This document shows positions 34,263 through 43,202 of a DNA stretch of 64,000 bases, piece after piece; position 1 is the stretch's first letter; each line of letters opens with the position of its first letter. Location of the stretch: the NCBI GenBank assembly GCA_036389335.1, contig DASVQC010000012.1, forward strand, positions 1-64,000. The letters are read 5' to 3'. Origin of the DNA: JAIVGV01 sp036389335. GTDB lineage: Bacteria > Acidobacteriota > Blastocatellia > Pyrinomonadales > Pyrinomonadaceae. The notes under the pieces are model-generated. The model was not told the DNA's origin and searched no databases. It saw only the letters and a program-made list of their open reading frames with translations. Made by a program: the position numbers and the translations under genes.

Positions 34263-36515
34263 ATGAGACTCGCGAGAAGAGCGTCGTATGTGATGCTCGT
34301 TTTGTTGGTGCTTTGTGCCGCAGTGTCGGCGCAGACTCTGAGACCGTCGGACGATCCGAGGAACATCGCGCCGACCGTCGGCACGGGCGGACCTCCGGGC
34401 GGCCCCACAGGACTCTTCACCATTTACGACGGGCAGACGCTGCGTAAAGGTGAATTCACTTTCAGCATCGCCTACAGCAACTTCGACCGCGACCCCGGTA
34501 ACGTCGACATTACCGAGACCCCGCTGAGCTTCAATATCGGTCTGGGCGATCACCTCGAACTGTGGTTCAGCACGAACGGCTACCGCGGCGTCAAGGTCAA
34601 CAACCCGAAGAACCTGTCGAGCTTCTACCTGCCGAACTCGCAGTTGTTCATCCGCCTCCAAGACCCCGTGACCGGCGCGTTCGGCCCGCTGGTGCTGGCG
34701 ACCGGCCCGGCGATCATCCTGTCTCCCGACAGGGTGAGCGGCACGACCATCCCGTTCGGCCCGGTCTTCCGCCCGGCTGGTAATCAGGGCTTCGTGCAGT
34801 TCCCGTTCGTCGGGTCCGCGGGCCCGAACCTTGGCCTGACGGGCAACCGCATCGCCCCGCCGTTCACGAGCCGCCTCGGCAGCCCGACGGCGCTCAACAA
34901 CAACTTCGGCGCGGCGTCGAACTTCCCCGGCATCGGCTCGGTCTTCGGCAGCATCCTGCCGGGCATCGTGCTCACCACGCGGAGGATTCCGGCGAACTTG
35001 ACCTTCGCCGCGCTGATCGTCCCCGACCTGTTCACGACGGCTCCGAGCTACCTGCCCGACGCGCCGTTCATCAACCGCCTCTACGGCGAGTCGGCGTTCA
35101 GCACCTTCAACATCGGCGCGAAGTGGCGTTGGACGAGCACCTCGAACCCGCTCGGCGTCGGGATCATCCCGTTCTACCGCTTCTACCTGGATAAGGCGGA
35201 TGACCTGAGCGGCTTCAACCAGTTGCAGCGCGGCGCGAGCCCCGGCGGCAACATCGGCGACTTCGGCCTGATCGGCTTCGTCGACGGTCGCCTTTCGAAG
35301 CACGTCAACCTCTCGGCCAACTTCGGCTACATCCTGAACAGCAACCCGCGCGGCACCTTCGGCGGCGTCGAGGCGACGATGCTCGACCGCGGCGACGAGC
35401 TGCTCGCCGGCGTCGGCGTCGACATCCCCGTCAACGAGCACTTCCAGTTGATCGGCGAGATGAAGTCGGTGCATTACGTCGGTGGCCGCACGCCGAACGC
35501 CTTCCCGAACAACCCGCTCGACGCGCTCGGCGGCATCCGCGTCTTCCCGCGCCGCTGGTTCGGCTTCAGCGCGTGGTATCGCAACCACCTGAACCAGCAG
35601 GGCGACCGGCTCTTCAGCGACGCCGACTTCCCGGCTGGCTTCCAGGAGTCCGACGACCCGCACGGCTTCGGGTTCCAGTTCTTCATCGGGCACCGCAACG
35701 CGCGCGCGCCCATCACGGTGGAGAACCACCCGCCCACGGTCACCGTCACGGCCTCTCAGGCGCGCGTGACGATGGCCGCCGAGTGCGGCGAGGGCATGAT
35801 GGCGAACCCGAGCTGCACGCCGACGGGCACGAGCGTCTCCCTGACGGCCAACGCCACCGACCCGGACGGCGACACGCTGCTCTACTCGTGGACGACCACG
35901 GGCGGCAGAATCACGGGCGACGGCCCGAACGTCACTTGGGATTTGTCGGGCGTCGCGCCCGGCACCTACACGGCAAACGTCGAAGTCGATGACGGCTGCG
36001 GCTGCATCTCCTACTCCTCGACGACCGTGACGGTCGACCGCTGCGACTGCGTGGCGGCCCCGACGCCCGTGCCGACGCCTGTGCCGACGCCGATACCGAC
36101 GCCTGTGCCGACGCCTGTGCCGGTCCCGACGCCGAATCAGTTCGACACCTACGGCAACATCCCGCGCAACGACGTGAAGGCGAGGCTCGACAACTTCGCC
36201 AACGAGTTGCAGAACCAGCCGGGCTCGCAGGGCTACATCATCGCCTACGGCGGTCGCCGCGGCCCGGCGGGCGAGGCGCAGCGCCGCGCGGACTTCGCCA
36301 AGGACTACTTGGTGAACACCCGCGGCATCGACGCCGGTCGGCTCGTCACCATCGACGGCGGGTTCAAGGAGGAGGCGACCACCGAGCTGTGGATCGTCCC
36401 GACGGGCGCGACGCCGCCCACGGCCTCCCCGTCCGTCGACGCATCGGAGGTGCAGACCACCAGACCTCCCACTCGACGGCGCGGCACCCGTCGCCGTCGC
36501 GACGACGACGAGTGA
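34263..36515 (+). CDS. Outer-membrane protein with PKD-like and OmpA-like domains
   Basis: 750 aa from the ATG at 34263 (AGGAGG six bases before; an ATG at 34258 is out of frame and ends at once). Signal peptide 5-24. Residues ~25-480 are an aromatic-rich beta-barrel-like region with repeated amphipathic strands. About 485-580 is a PKD-like beta sandwich (PPTVTVTASQ, ATDPDGDTLLYSW). A Thr-Pro-Val-Pro linker follows, then an OmpA-like domain (~600-700). It likely spans the outer membrane and holds peptidoglycan. The leader and strong promoter suggest high expression. C-terminal RRGTRRRRDDDE tail is odd. Confidence 0.8.
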   Translation: MRLARRASYVMLVLLVLCAAVSAQTLRPSDDPRNIAPTVGTGGPPGGPTGLFTIYDGQTLRKGEFTFSIAYSNFDRDPGNVDITETPLSFNIGLGDHLELWFSTNGYRGVKVNNPKNLSSFYLPNSQLFIRLQDPVTGAFGPLVLATGPAIILSPDRVSGTTIPFGPVFRPAGNQGFVQFPFVGSAGPNLGLTGNRIAPPFTSRLGSPTALNNNFGAASNFPGIGSVFGSILPGIVLTTRRIPANLTFAALIVPDLFTTAPSYLPDAPFINRLYGESAFSTFNIGAKWRWTSTSNPLGVGIIPFYRFYLDKADDLSGFNQLQRGASPGGNIGDFGLIGFVDGRLSKHVNLSANFGYILNSNPRGTFGGVEATMLDRGDELLAGVGVDIPVNEHFQLIGEMKSVHYVGGRTPNAFPNNPLDALGGIRVFPRRWFGFSAWYRNHLNQQGDRLFSDADFPAGFQESDDPHGFGFQFFIGHRNARAPITVENHPPTVTVTASQARVTMAAECGEGMMANPSCTPTGTSVSLTANATDPDGDTLLYSWTTTGGRITGDGPNVTWDLSGVAPGTYTANVEVDDGCGCISYSSTTVTVDRCDCVAAPTPVPTPVPTPIPTPVPTPVPVPTPNQFDTYGNIPRNDVKARLDNFANELQNQPGSQGYIIAYGGRRGPAGEAQRRADFAKDYLVNTRGIDAGRLVTIDGGFKEEATTELWIVPTGATPPTASPSVDASEVQTTRPPTRRRGTRRRRDDDE

Positions 36516-36562
36516 CGAATAAACCGTTCGCGCCCCTTCGCGGGGGCGTGACCTAGACAGGA

Positions 36563-36606
36563 AGCGGGCGGCGATCACCGAGGTGATCGCCGCCCGCTCC
36601 GCTTTT
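36563..36606 (+). terminator. Rho-independent terminator after OmpA-like gene
   Basis: Perfect 16-bp stem (36563-36578 with 36583-36598), four-base loop CGAG, then CCGCTTTT. Confidence 0.9.
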
Positions 36607-36777
36607 GCGGCCGGGCGGCGACGGTTTCTAATACAACACACTGCTTCCGTTACACATCGAAAAGCATTAAGCTACTCTCCCCGGCTTTCTCGCCGGAAGC
36701 GCCTGCGGCTGGGAGGGCGGTCGCGACCGGGAACCGGCGGCGCGGCCCTCGAACACTGATCGACGGATAACCCGAGG

Positions 36778-39270
36778 ATGAAGATGATTCGTTTGCCCAA
36801 CAGACTGCTCCTGTCATTCGCACTGATCTCTCTGCTCGCCTCAGCCGCGCCGCGACTGCGCGCGACCGCCGCCGCCGCCGCGATGCGCCACATCGACACG
36901 ACGCGGGACGCCGACGCGCGCGAGATCAACTGGTCGGTTTCCGGCCCCATGGGCGGCGACACGCGCGAGGTGGTGATCGACGCGGGCGACGCGCAGCACC
37001 TGCTGATGGGCACCATCGACGGGCAGATCTACGAGACGCGCGACGGCGCGAAGACGTGGTCGCGCCTGACGAGCTTCAACCACCCCGGTCGCTACGTCGA
37101 TAACATCATCATCGATCCGCGCGATCCGAAGATCGTCTACGTCGCGATGCACAAGCACACGATCCCCGGCGGCTTCTTCAAGACGACCGACGGCGGGCTG
37201 ACGTGGAAGGAGTCCGAGGAGCTGAAGACCGAGGCGATCCACTCGCTCACGCAGTCGCCCTCGAACCCGGACGTCCTCGTCGCCGGCTCGAACCGCGGCG
37301 TCTTCCTCTCGAAGGACGCGGGCGAGTCGTGGGAGCAGCTCCCGACCGAGGCCTACCCCGACATCCGCAACGTCGAATCCCTCGCCGTCGATCCGCGCGA
37401 CAACGATCACATCTACATCGGCACGTGGCACCTGCCGTGGAAGACGGACGACGGCGGCAAGTCTTGGAAGTCGATCAAGACGGGCATGATCGACGACTCG
37501 GACGTCTTCGCCATCACCATCGACTCGCGCAACCCCGATCACGTCGTCGCCTCGGCGTGCAGCGGCATCTACGAGTCGAAGAACGCGGGCGAGCTCTGGC
37601 GCAAGGTGCAGGGCATCCCGTCGCAGTCGCGCCGCACGCGCGACCTGCTCCAGCACCCGTCGCTGCCGAACGTCATCTACGCGGGCACGACCGAGGGCTT
37701 CTGGCGCACCACGAACGGCGGCGACTCGTGGATGCTCACCACCTCGCGGCAGCTCGAAATCAACTCCATCGCCGTCCACCCGAAAGACCCGAACACCATC
37801 TACATCGGCACGAATAACTACGGCGTGATGATCTCGCGCGACGGCGGCAAGAACTTCGTCCCCTCCAACGAGGGCTATTCGGGCCGGCGCGCCTACTTCA
37901 TCCTCGCCGACCGCGAGCAGGCGGGCCGCGTCTACGCGGCGACCATCAACACGGCGACGGGCGGCGGCTTCTTCTTCGTCTCCGGCGACGGCGGGCAGAC
38001 CTGGCAGCCCTCGATGCGCAACATGCCGAGCCGCCTCATCGCCTACTCGATCCTTCAGGATCACGCCGACGCCAACACGATCTATCTGGGCACGAACCTC
38101 GGCGTCTACCGCTCGTCAGACCGCGGCGCGTCGTGGGCCCCGGTCGGCTCGCCCGAAGACGAGACCAAGCCGCCCGTCAGGAAGCGGCCCGCCAAGCGCG
38201 CGGCCTCCAAGGGACGCGGCGCGGCGGCGGCGTCAGAGCGCGCGGGCGAGACGGCCCCGAGGGCCGCGACCGCTCCGCGCAAAAGCCCCGCGCAGACTAA
38301 TCAGGGGCCGCGCCCCGCCGCGTCCGCCGCCGCAGCGGCGGCGCAGGGCGATAAGAAGATGATGGTGCGCGCGCAGATCGTGCTCGCCGGGCTCGGCTAC
38401 AGCGTCGGCGATCCGGACGGCGTGGCGGGCACGCGCACGGTCGCCGCCATCAGCCGCTTCCAAGCGGACAAAGACCTGCCGCGGACGGGCAGGCTCGACG
38501 CCGCGACGCTCGACGCGCTCGGCTTGGGCGGCGGCAAGCTGACCCCGGAGGAGGAGAGGATCGCGGCGAACATCCCCGTCGCTCTCGCCGACACGGTCAA
38601 CGCGCTCACCTACCTCTACGACGAGCCCGGCGCCGAGCCGAAGCTGCTCGCCGCGACCAACAAGGGCCTCTACCGCACGGTCGCCGCCGACCCGGCCAAG
38701 GGCTGGGTCAAAGTCCGTTTCGGCGAAGGGCTCGACGAGCGCGCGCTGTGCATCTCGACGCACCCGCGCGACGCGCAGACCGTCTACGTCGGCACGGCCA
38801 ACTCCGGCGTGCTCGTCTCGCACGACGCCGGGCAGACGTGGCAGCGCGTGGCCGACGTGTCGTCCGCCGCGCCCATCAACGTCATCGAGCAAGACCCGCA
38901 GCGCCCGGCTTACGTCTACGTCGGCACGACGCAGATGTTCTACATGTCGCACGACGGCGGAGGGCGCTGGGAGCGCAGGGGCGGGAACCTCCCCTACGGC
39001 AGTTACACGAGCATCCTCATCAACCCGCAGACGCCCGACGAGATTTTCGTCGGCAGCGCCTACGAGAACCCGGAGAACAACGGCGTCTTCCACTCGACCG
39101 ACGCCGGGGTGACGTGGAAGCGCGTCGATCCGGAGCTGCCGAGCCGCCGCGTCTGGTCGCTCGCCTTCGACACGAACAACCCCGGCAGGCTCTTCGTCGG
39201 CTCACACTCGGCGGGCGTCTACGTCGCGCAGCGCGATCTCAGCGTCGCGGCGTCCGGCGCGGCGAAGTGA
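36778..39270 (+). CDS. Exported VPS10-type beta-propeller with inserted peptidoglycan-binding domain
   Basis: 830 aa with a signal peptide (8-24). Residues ~50-465 and ~610-815 contain BNR/Asp-box-like blades (TTDGGLTWKES, SRDGGKNFVPS, SHDAGQTWQR), as in sortilin/VPS10 and sialidase propellers. Between them is a low-complexity stretch and a PG_binding_1-like domain (~520-590: VLAGLGYSVGDPDGVAGTRT and FQADKDLPRTGRLDAATLDA). The split propeller with a wall-binding domain inside is unusual. Probably an extracellular binding or structural protein; no sialidase active site seen. Confidence 0.8.
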   Translation: MKMIRLPNRLLLSFALISLLASAAPRLRATAAAAAMRHIDTTRDADAREINWSVSGPMGGDTREVVIDAGDAQHLLMGTIDGQIYETRDGAKTWSRLTSFNHPGRYVDNIIIDPRDPKIVYVAMHKHTIPGGFFKTTDGGLTWKESEELKTEAIHSLTQSPSNPDVLVAGSNRGVFLSKDAGESWEQLPTEAYPDIRNVESLAVDPRDNDHIYIGTWHLPWKTDDGGKSWKSIKTGMIDDSDVFAITIDSRNPDHVVASACSGIYESKNAGELWRKVQGIPSQSRRTRDLLQHPSLPNVIYAGTTEGFWRTTNGGDSWMLTTSRQLEINSIAVHPKDPNTIYIGTNNYGVMISRDGGKNFVPSNEGYSGRRAYFILADREQAGRVYAATINTATGGGFFFVSGDGGQTWQPSMRNMPSRLIAYSILQDHADANTIYLGTNLGVYRSSDRGASWAPVGSPEDETKPPVRKRPAKRAASKGRGAAAASERAGETAPRAATAPRKSPAQTNQGPRPAASAAAAAAQGDKKMMVRAQIVLAGLGYSVGDPDGVAGTRTVAAISRFQADKDLPRTGRLDAATLDALGLGGGKLTPEEERIAANIPVALADTVNALTYLYDEPGAEPKLLAATNKGLYRTVAADPAKGWVKVRFGEGLDERALCISTHPRDAQTVYVGTANSGVLVSHDAGQTWQRVADVSSAAPINVIEQDPQRPAYVYVGTTQMFYMSHDGGGRWERRGGNLPYGSYTSILINPQTPDEIFVGSAYENPENNGVFHSTDAGVTWKRVDPELPSRRVWSLAFDTNNPGRLFVGSHSAGVYVAQRDLSVAASGAAK

Positions 39271-39700
39271 GGGGCGGGCCGCGGATGCAAGATAGTTGCA
39301 TCGCGGCTCCGGGGGCGGGGCTGAAGTCGCCGGGGAAAACCCGAAGGGTCTTTACCGCTCACGATTTACGATTCACGGTTCGCGCCGCCCTGTGCCTTGA
39401 CACGCTCGCGCTCCGCCGTGTACAGTGCCGACTTATCCGGTCACAGGTGCCGGTGATTGTCGGGTCACGCGGGTGATCCTCGGGCAAGACGGAAACTAAT
39501 ATCTTTCTTCTAACTTCCTCGAAGGCTCGCATCCCGCCTCCCCCTCAAGCCCTCCGACGATCACCCCCGTCATCGCCAGCAGTTAGGCGCGCCGCGACGC
39601 GGGCGCGCCGATCCGCTAGCGGCGTGGAGTGTCTTGTACGACCGGGCGCGGTCGCGCGTGCGCGCGCCGTGTAAAGCCAGAGGAGCCCGAAGGAGTCCGC
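39271..39700. other. Leader region of rpsA
   Basis: 430 bases. A promoter is at 39397-39426 and leaves a leader of about 270 bases before rpsA. Near 39357-39383 is a one-armed run of units like GATTTAC/GATTCAC, similar in style to the heptamer elements but without a visible partner arm. Segments near 39450-39480 and 39550-39580 could pair; this may be the binding site for S1 autoregulation, but that is only inference. Confidence 0.45.
39397..39426 (+). promoter_or_regulatory. Promoter for rpsA
   Basis: TTGACA at 39397-39402 and TACAGT at 39421-39426 with an 18-base spacer. Confidence 0.6.
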
Positions 39701-41887
39701 ATGTCAACAGAAGAGACGAAGCCGCTCGGCGGCGAAACCGAAAACGACAACCAGCAGCAGGGCGCGTCGAGCGCCCAAGCCTCCGCGCCGCAGGGCGAGC
39801 CGCAGGCCACATCAGCCTCGTCGGGCGCTGCCGCCTCAGCCGCCTCCGCGCCCGCCGCGCAGGAAGCGCCCGCCGCGCAAGAAGCGCCAGCCGCGCCACA
39901 GCCGAGCGCGCCCGCCTCGCCGCAATCGTCGCGGTCGCCGTCGTCGTCGATGGACGACGACGACGATGATGACGACGACGGGAACAAGCGCGGCGGCGGC
40001 GATTTCGACTTCGGCGCGATCCTCGACCAGTACGAGCAGGAGCAGGCTCAGTTTCAGGAGGGCTCGGTCGTCAAGGGCACGGTCGTCGGCGTCACCGACC
40101 GCGGCGTGATGATCGACTTCGGGTACAAGTCCGAAGGCATGGTCCCCGCCGAGGAGTTCACCGAGAACGGCGAGCTGACGGTCAAGCGTGGCGACGAGGT
40201 GGAAGTCCTCGTCAAGGCGATGGAGTCGCAGGAGGGCGTGCCCATCCTCTCGCGCGCCGACGCAGTCCGCATGCGCGCGTGGGACGATCTCGAAAAGGCT
40301 TATCAGGACGGCACGCCCGTCAAGGGGCGGATCGTCGAGCGCGTGAAGGGCGGCCTGCGCGTGGACGTGGACGGCGTGGCGGCCTTCCTGCCCGGCTCGC
40401 AGATCGACTCGCGCCCGGTGCGTAACCTCGACAGCTTCCGCAATCAGGAGATCGAGGCGAAGGTCATCAAGCTCAACCGCAAGCGCTCGAACGTCGTGCT
40501 CTCGCGCAAGGTCTTGCTCGAAGAGCAGAACTCCGGCGTCAAGGAGCAGACGCTCTCGAACCTCGAAGAGGGCATCATCGTCGACGGCGTGATCAAGAAC
40601 CTGACCGACTACGGCGCGTTCGTGGACTTAGGCGGCATCGACGGGCTGCTCCACGTCACGGACATGTCTTGGGGCCGCTTGCAGAACCCCGGCGATCTGC
40701 TGCGGGTCGGCGAGAACGTGCAGGTCAAGGTCTTGAAGTTCGACCGCGAGCGCGAGCGCGTCTCGCTCGGCTACAAACAGCTCCTCCCCGACCCGTGGGA
40801 GAGCGTGGCCGAGCGCTTCGAGATCGGCAGCCGCGTCTCCGGCAAGATCGCGAGCGTGACGGACTACGGCGCGTTCGTCGAGCTGGAGCCCGGCATCGAG
40901 GGGCTCGTACACGTCTCCGAGATGAGCTGGTCGAAGCGGATGAAGCACCCGTCGAAGATGGTCAACGTCGGCGACGAGGTGCAGGCGGAAGTCTTAGGCG
41001 TCGATCCGAAGGCGCGGCGCATCAGCCTCGGCATGAAGCAGATTCAGTCGAACCCGTGGGACACGCTGCGCGACCGCTACACGGTCGGCACGCGCGTGCA
41101 GGGGCGCGTGCGTAACCTGACGGACTTCGGCGCGTTCGTCGAGGTGGAGGAGGGCGTGGACGGGTTAGTCCACGTCACCGACATCTCTTGGAACAAGCGG
41201 ATCAAGCACCCCGGCGAGGTCTTGAAGAAGGGGCAGGAGATCGAGGCGGTCGTCACCAACATCGACGTGCAGAACCGCCGCCTCTCGCTCTCCATCAAAG
41301 ACACCGAGCCGAGTTCTTGGGACAAGTTCGTCAACGAGCACAAGCCGGGCGACATCGTGCGCGGTAAGATCAGCCGCTTCGCCAACTTCGGCGCGTTCGT
41401 CGAATTGGCCGAGGGCTTGGAGGGCTTGTGCCACGTCTCGGAGTTGTCCGAGGAGCGGGTCGAGAAGCCGGAGGACGTGGCGAAGGTCGGCGACGAGATG
41501 GACTTCCGCATCCTGCGCGTCGAGCAGGAGAACCGCAAGATCGGGCTCTCCGCCCGCGCCGCCAAATCCGACGAGCCCGTCTCCTACGACGCCAAGAGCT
41601 ACTCGACCGAGGCGAAGGGCGGCATGGCCTCGCTCGCCGAACTCGCCAACCTCGGTTTCGCCACGACCGCCGCCTCTTCCGCGTCATCCGGCGCGGAGAA
41701 GGGCGCGGGCGGCGGCGGCGCGAAGTCTGAAGAGGCGAAGCACGGAGCGCCCAAGGCCGAAGCGCCGCAAGCCGCCGAAGCGGCAGCCGAAGCGCCGAGG
41801 GCGGACGTACCTCAGGCCGAGGCGGGCCAAGGCGGCGGGCCGAAGGCTGAAGCGGCGACGCCCGAAGGGGAGGGCGGCGAGGGCTAG
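39701..41887 (+). CDS. rpsA: Ribosomal protein S1 with six S1 domains and long tails
   Basis: 728 aa from the ATG at 39701 (AGGAG five bases before). Six S1 RNA-binding domains are visible in order, starting GSVVKGTVVGV, GTPVKGRIVER, GIIVDGVIKNL, GSRVSGKIASV, GTRVQGRVRNL and GDIVRGKISRF. It carries mRNA to the 30S ribosome. Unusual: an Ala/Pro/Gln-rich, then Asp-rich N-terminal extension (~1-110) and an Ala/Glu/Gly-rich C-terminal tail (~640-728). The order rpsA then an HU/IHF gene is known from other bacteria. Confidence 0.93.
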   Translation: MSTEETKPLGGETENDNQQQGASSAQASAPQGEPQATSASSGAAASAASAPAAQEAPAAQEAPAAPQPSAPASPQSSRSPSSSMDDDDDDDDDGNKRGGGDFDFGAILDQYEQEQAQFQEGSVVKGTVVGVTDRGVMIDFGYKSEGMVPAEEFTENGELTVKRGDEVEVLVKAMESQEGVPILSRADAVRMRAWDDLEKAYQDGTPVKGRIVERVKGGLRVDVDGVAAFLPGSQIDSRPVRNLDSFRNQEIEAKVIKLNRKRSNVVLSRKVLLEEQNSGVKEQTLSNLEEGIIVDGVIKNLTDYGAFVDLGGIDGLLHVTDMSWGRLQNPGDLLRVGENVQVKVLKFDRERERVSLGYKQLLPDPWESVAERFEIGSRVSGKIASVTDYGAFVELEPGIEGLVHVSEMSWSKRMKHPSKMVNVGDEVQAEVLGVDPKARRISLGMKQIQSNPWDTLRDRYTVGTRVQGRVRNLTDFGAFVEVEEGVDGLVHVTDISWNKRIKHPGEVLKKGQEIEAVVTNIDVQNRRLSLSIKDTEPSSWDKFVNEHKPGDIVRGKISRFANFGAFVELAEGLEGLCHVSELSEERVEKPEDVAKVGDEMDFRILRVEQENRKIGLSARAAKSDEPVSYDAKSYSTEAKGGMASLAELANLGFATTAASSASSGAEKGAGGGGAKSEEAKHGAPKAEAPQAAEAAAEAPRADVPQAEAGQGGGPKAEAATPEGEGGEG

Positions 41888-41911
41888 GGTCGGCGCGGCG
41901 GTGATTTGTGA

Positions 41912-41949
41912 AGGGCGGGGGTTTGGGAGGGTTCTCAGACCCCCGCCCT
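41912..41949 (+). terminator. Terminator after rpsA
   Basis: 11-bp stem (41912-41922 with 41939-41949), 16-base loop, then CCGTTT. Confidence 0.65.
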
Positions 41950-42137
41950 CCGTTTAACGGGCCGTCGGCCAGAGGGCGTAAGCTGTTGGCAGCGTGAAGT
42001 TTGTCTTGCTACGAGTCGGGGGTTCTGATACTGTAGGGTTCCGTCTTTGAAAGGGGGCGAGCAACTTTTCGCGATCCGCCGTAGGGGTCGCACCAGGCGT
42101 GTGGGACGCCTTTCGACGTTGCTTCGGGTGAGGTGAC

Positions 42138-42530
42138 ATGACAATGACGAAAGCAGAGTTGGTCGAGGACGTGGCGCGAGCGGCGGAGCTGACTAAAAAG
42201 GACGCCGAGCGGCTGGTCGAAATCGTCTTCGAGAGCATCATCGACACGCTCAACAGCGGCGAGAAGATCGAGCTGCGCGGCTTCGGCTCGTTCCGCGTCC
42301 GCGAGCGCGGCGCGCGGCGCGGGCGAAACCCGAAGACCGGCGACCCCGTGGACATCCCCGCCAAGCGCGTGCCCTACTTCAAGCCCGGCAAAGAACTGAA
42401 AGAGCTGATCAACGGGCCCGCGTCGTCAGCCGCCCCCTCGGCAGACGGCGGCGCGGACGCGCCCGCCTCGCCCCCCGCCCCGCCGACCGGCGGCGACGGC
42501 GGCGGCAGCCAGACCCCGCCGCTCATGTAA
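42138..42530 (+). CDS. HU/IHF-family DNA-binding protein with low-complexity tail
   Basis: 130 aa. The first ~92 residues are a full HU/IHF fold (TKAELVEDVARAAELTKKDA, ELRGFGSFRVRERGARRGRN, PYFKPGKELKE). It bends and wraps DNA. The last ~38 residues are a Pro/Ala/Gly/Ser tail absent from typical HU. GAGGTGAC precedes the start. It follows rpsA and its terminator, the same neighbourhood as ihfB in enterobacteria, but sequence alone does not separate HU from IHF here. Confidence 0.92.
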   Translation: MTMTKAELVEDVARAAELTKKDAERLVEIVFESIIDTLNSGEKIELRGFGSFRVRERGARRGRNPKTGDPVDIPAKRVPYFKPGKELKELINGPASSAAPSADGGADAPASPPAPPTGGDGGGSQTPPLM

Positions 42531-42559
42531 CCCGACCGACCCGGCGGCGAGCGAAGACT

Positions 42560-43051
42560 GTGGACAGGCTCTGGTCTCCTTGGCGATACAAGTACATCAG
42601 CGCCGCGGGCGGCGGCGAGAAGCCCGACGACGCCTGCGTCTTCTGCCCCATCGCCGCAGACCCCTCTTCCGACGATAAGAATTTCGTCCTCCACCGCGCC
42701 CGCCACAACTTCGTCCTCCTCAACCTCTACCCCTACACCAGCGGCCACCTGATGATCGTGCCCTACGAGCACGCCGCAGACCTCGACGCCGTCGCCAAGG
42801 ACGCGACCGACGAGCTGATGGACTTGGCGAAGCGCGCGCAAGTGGCCCTGCGCGAAACCTACCGCCCCGAAGGCTTCAACCTCGGCATGAACCTCGGACG
42901 CGCCGCCGGCGCGGGCGTCGCCGGCCACGTGCACCTCCACGTGCTCCCCCGCTGGGTCGGCGACGTGAACTACATGACCACCGTCGGCGAAACCCGCGTC
43001 CTCCCCGAAGACCTACGGATGACCTACGAGAGACTGAAGGGGCAATTCTGA
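42560..43051 (+). CDS. HIT-family nucleotide hydrolase/phosphorylase
   Basis: 163 aa from GTG. The histidine triad HVHLHVLPRW (His123, 125, 127) and PYTSGHLMIVP are typical. CVFC (26-29) near the N-terminus is a zinc motif seen in the AP4A phosphorylase-like group. The enzyme splits dinucleoside polyphosphates or nucleotide conjugates. It starts 29 bases after the HU/IHF gene, so it is probably in the same transcript. Confidence 0.88.
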   Translation: MDRLWSPWRYKYISAAGGGEKPDDACVFCPIAADPSSDDKNFVLHRARHNFVLLNLYPYTSGHLMIVPYEHAADLDAVAKDATDELMDLAKRAQVALRETYRPEGFNLGMNLGRAAGAGVAGHVHLHVLPRWVGDVNYMTTVGETRVLPEDLRMTYERLKGQF

Positions 43052-43052
43052 A

Positions 43053-43202
43053 AAGCCGTGACAGGTAAACCGTGACGGGTGACAGGTAAGGCAGTCAGTA
43101 GTCAGTAGTCAAAAGCGATTGCGGATCGAGTTGACTACGGACTACGGACTACGGACTACTGACTTCTCTTGTCACCCGTCACCTGTCACCCGTCACGGCT
43201 TA
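43053..43202. repeat. Nested inverted repeats: GTGACAGG element containing a GTCNGTN element
   Basis: Outer arms 43053-43090 and 43168-43202 are GTGACAGG type; inner arms 43092-43110 and 43133-43163 are GTCNGTN type. The outer right arm supplies the stop codon (TAA, 43200-43202, minus strand) of pgpH. It lies between convergent genes. Confidence 0.88.

Noticed and set aside
34242..36641. A 799-aa open frame antisense to the OmpA-like gene
   Set aside because: Long antisense frames are expected at this GC content; composition is Arg/Ala/Val-rich with no motif, and the sense gene has clear domains and a ribosome site.
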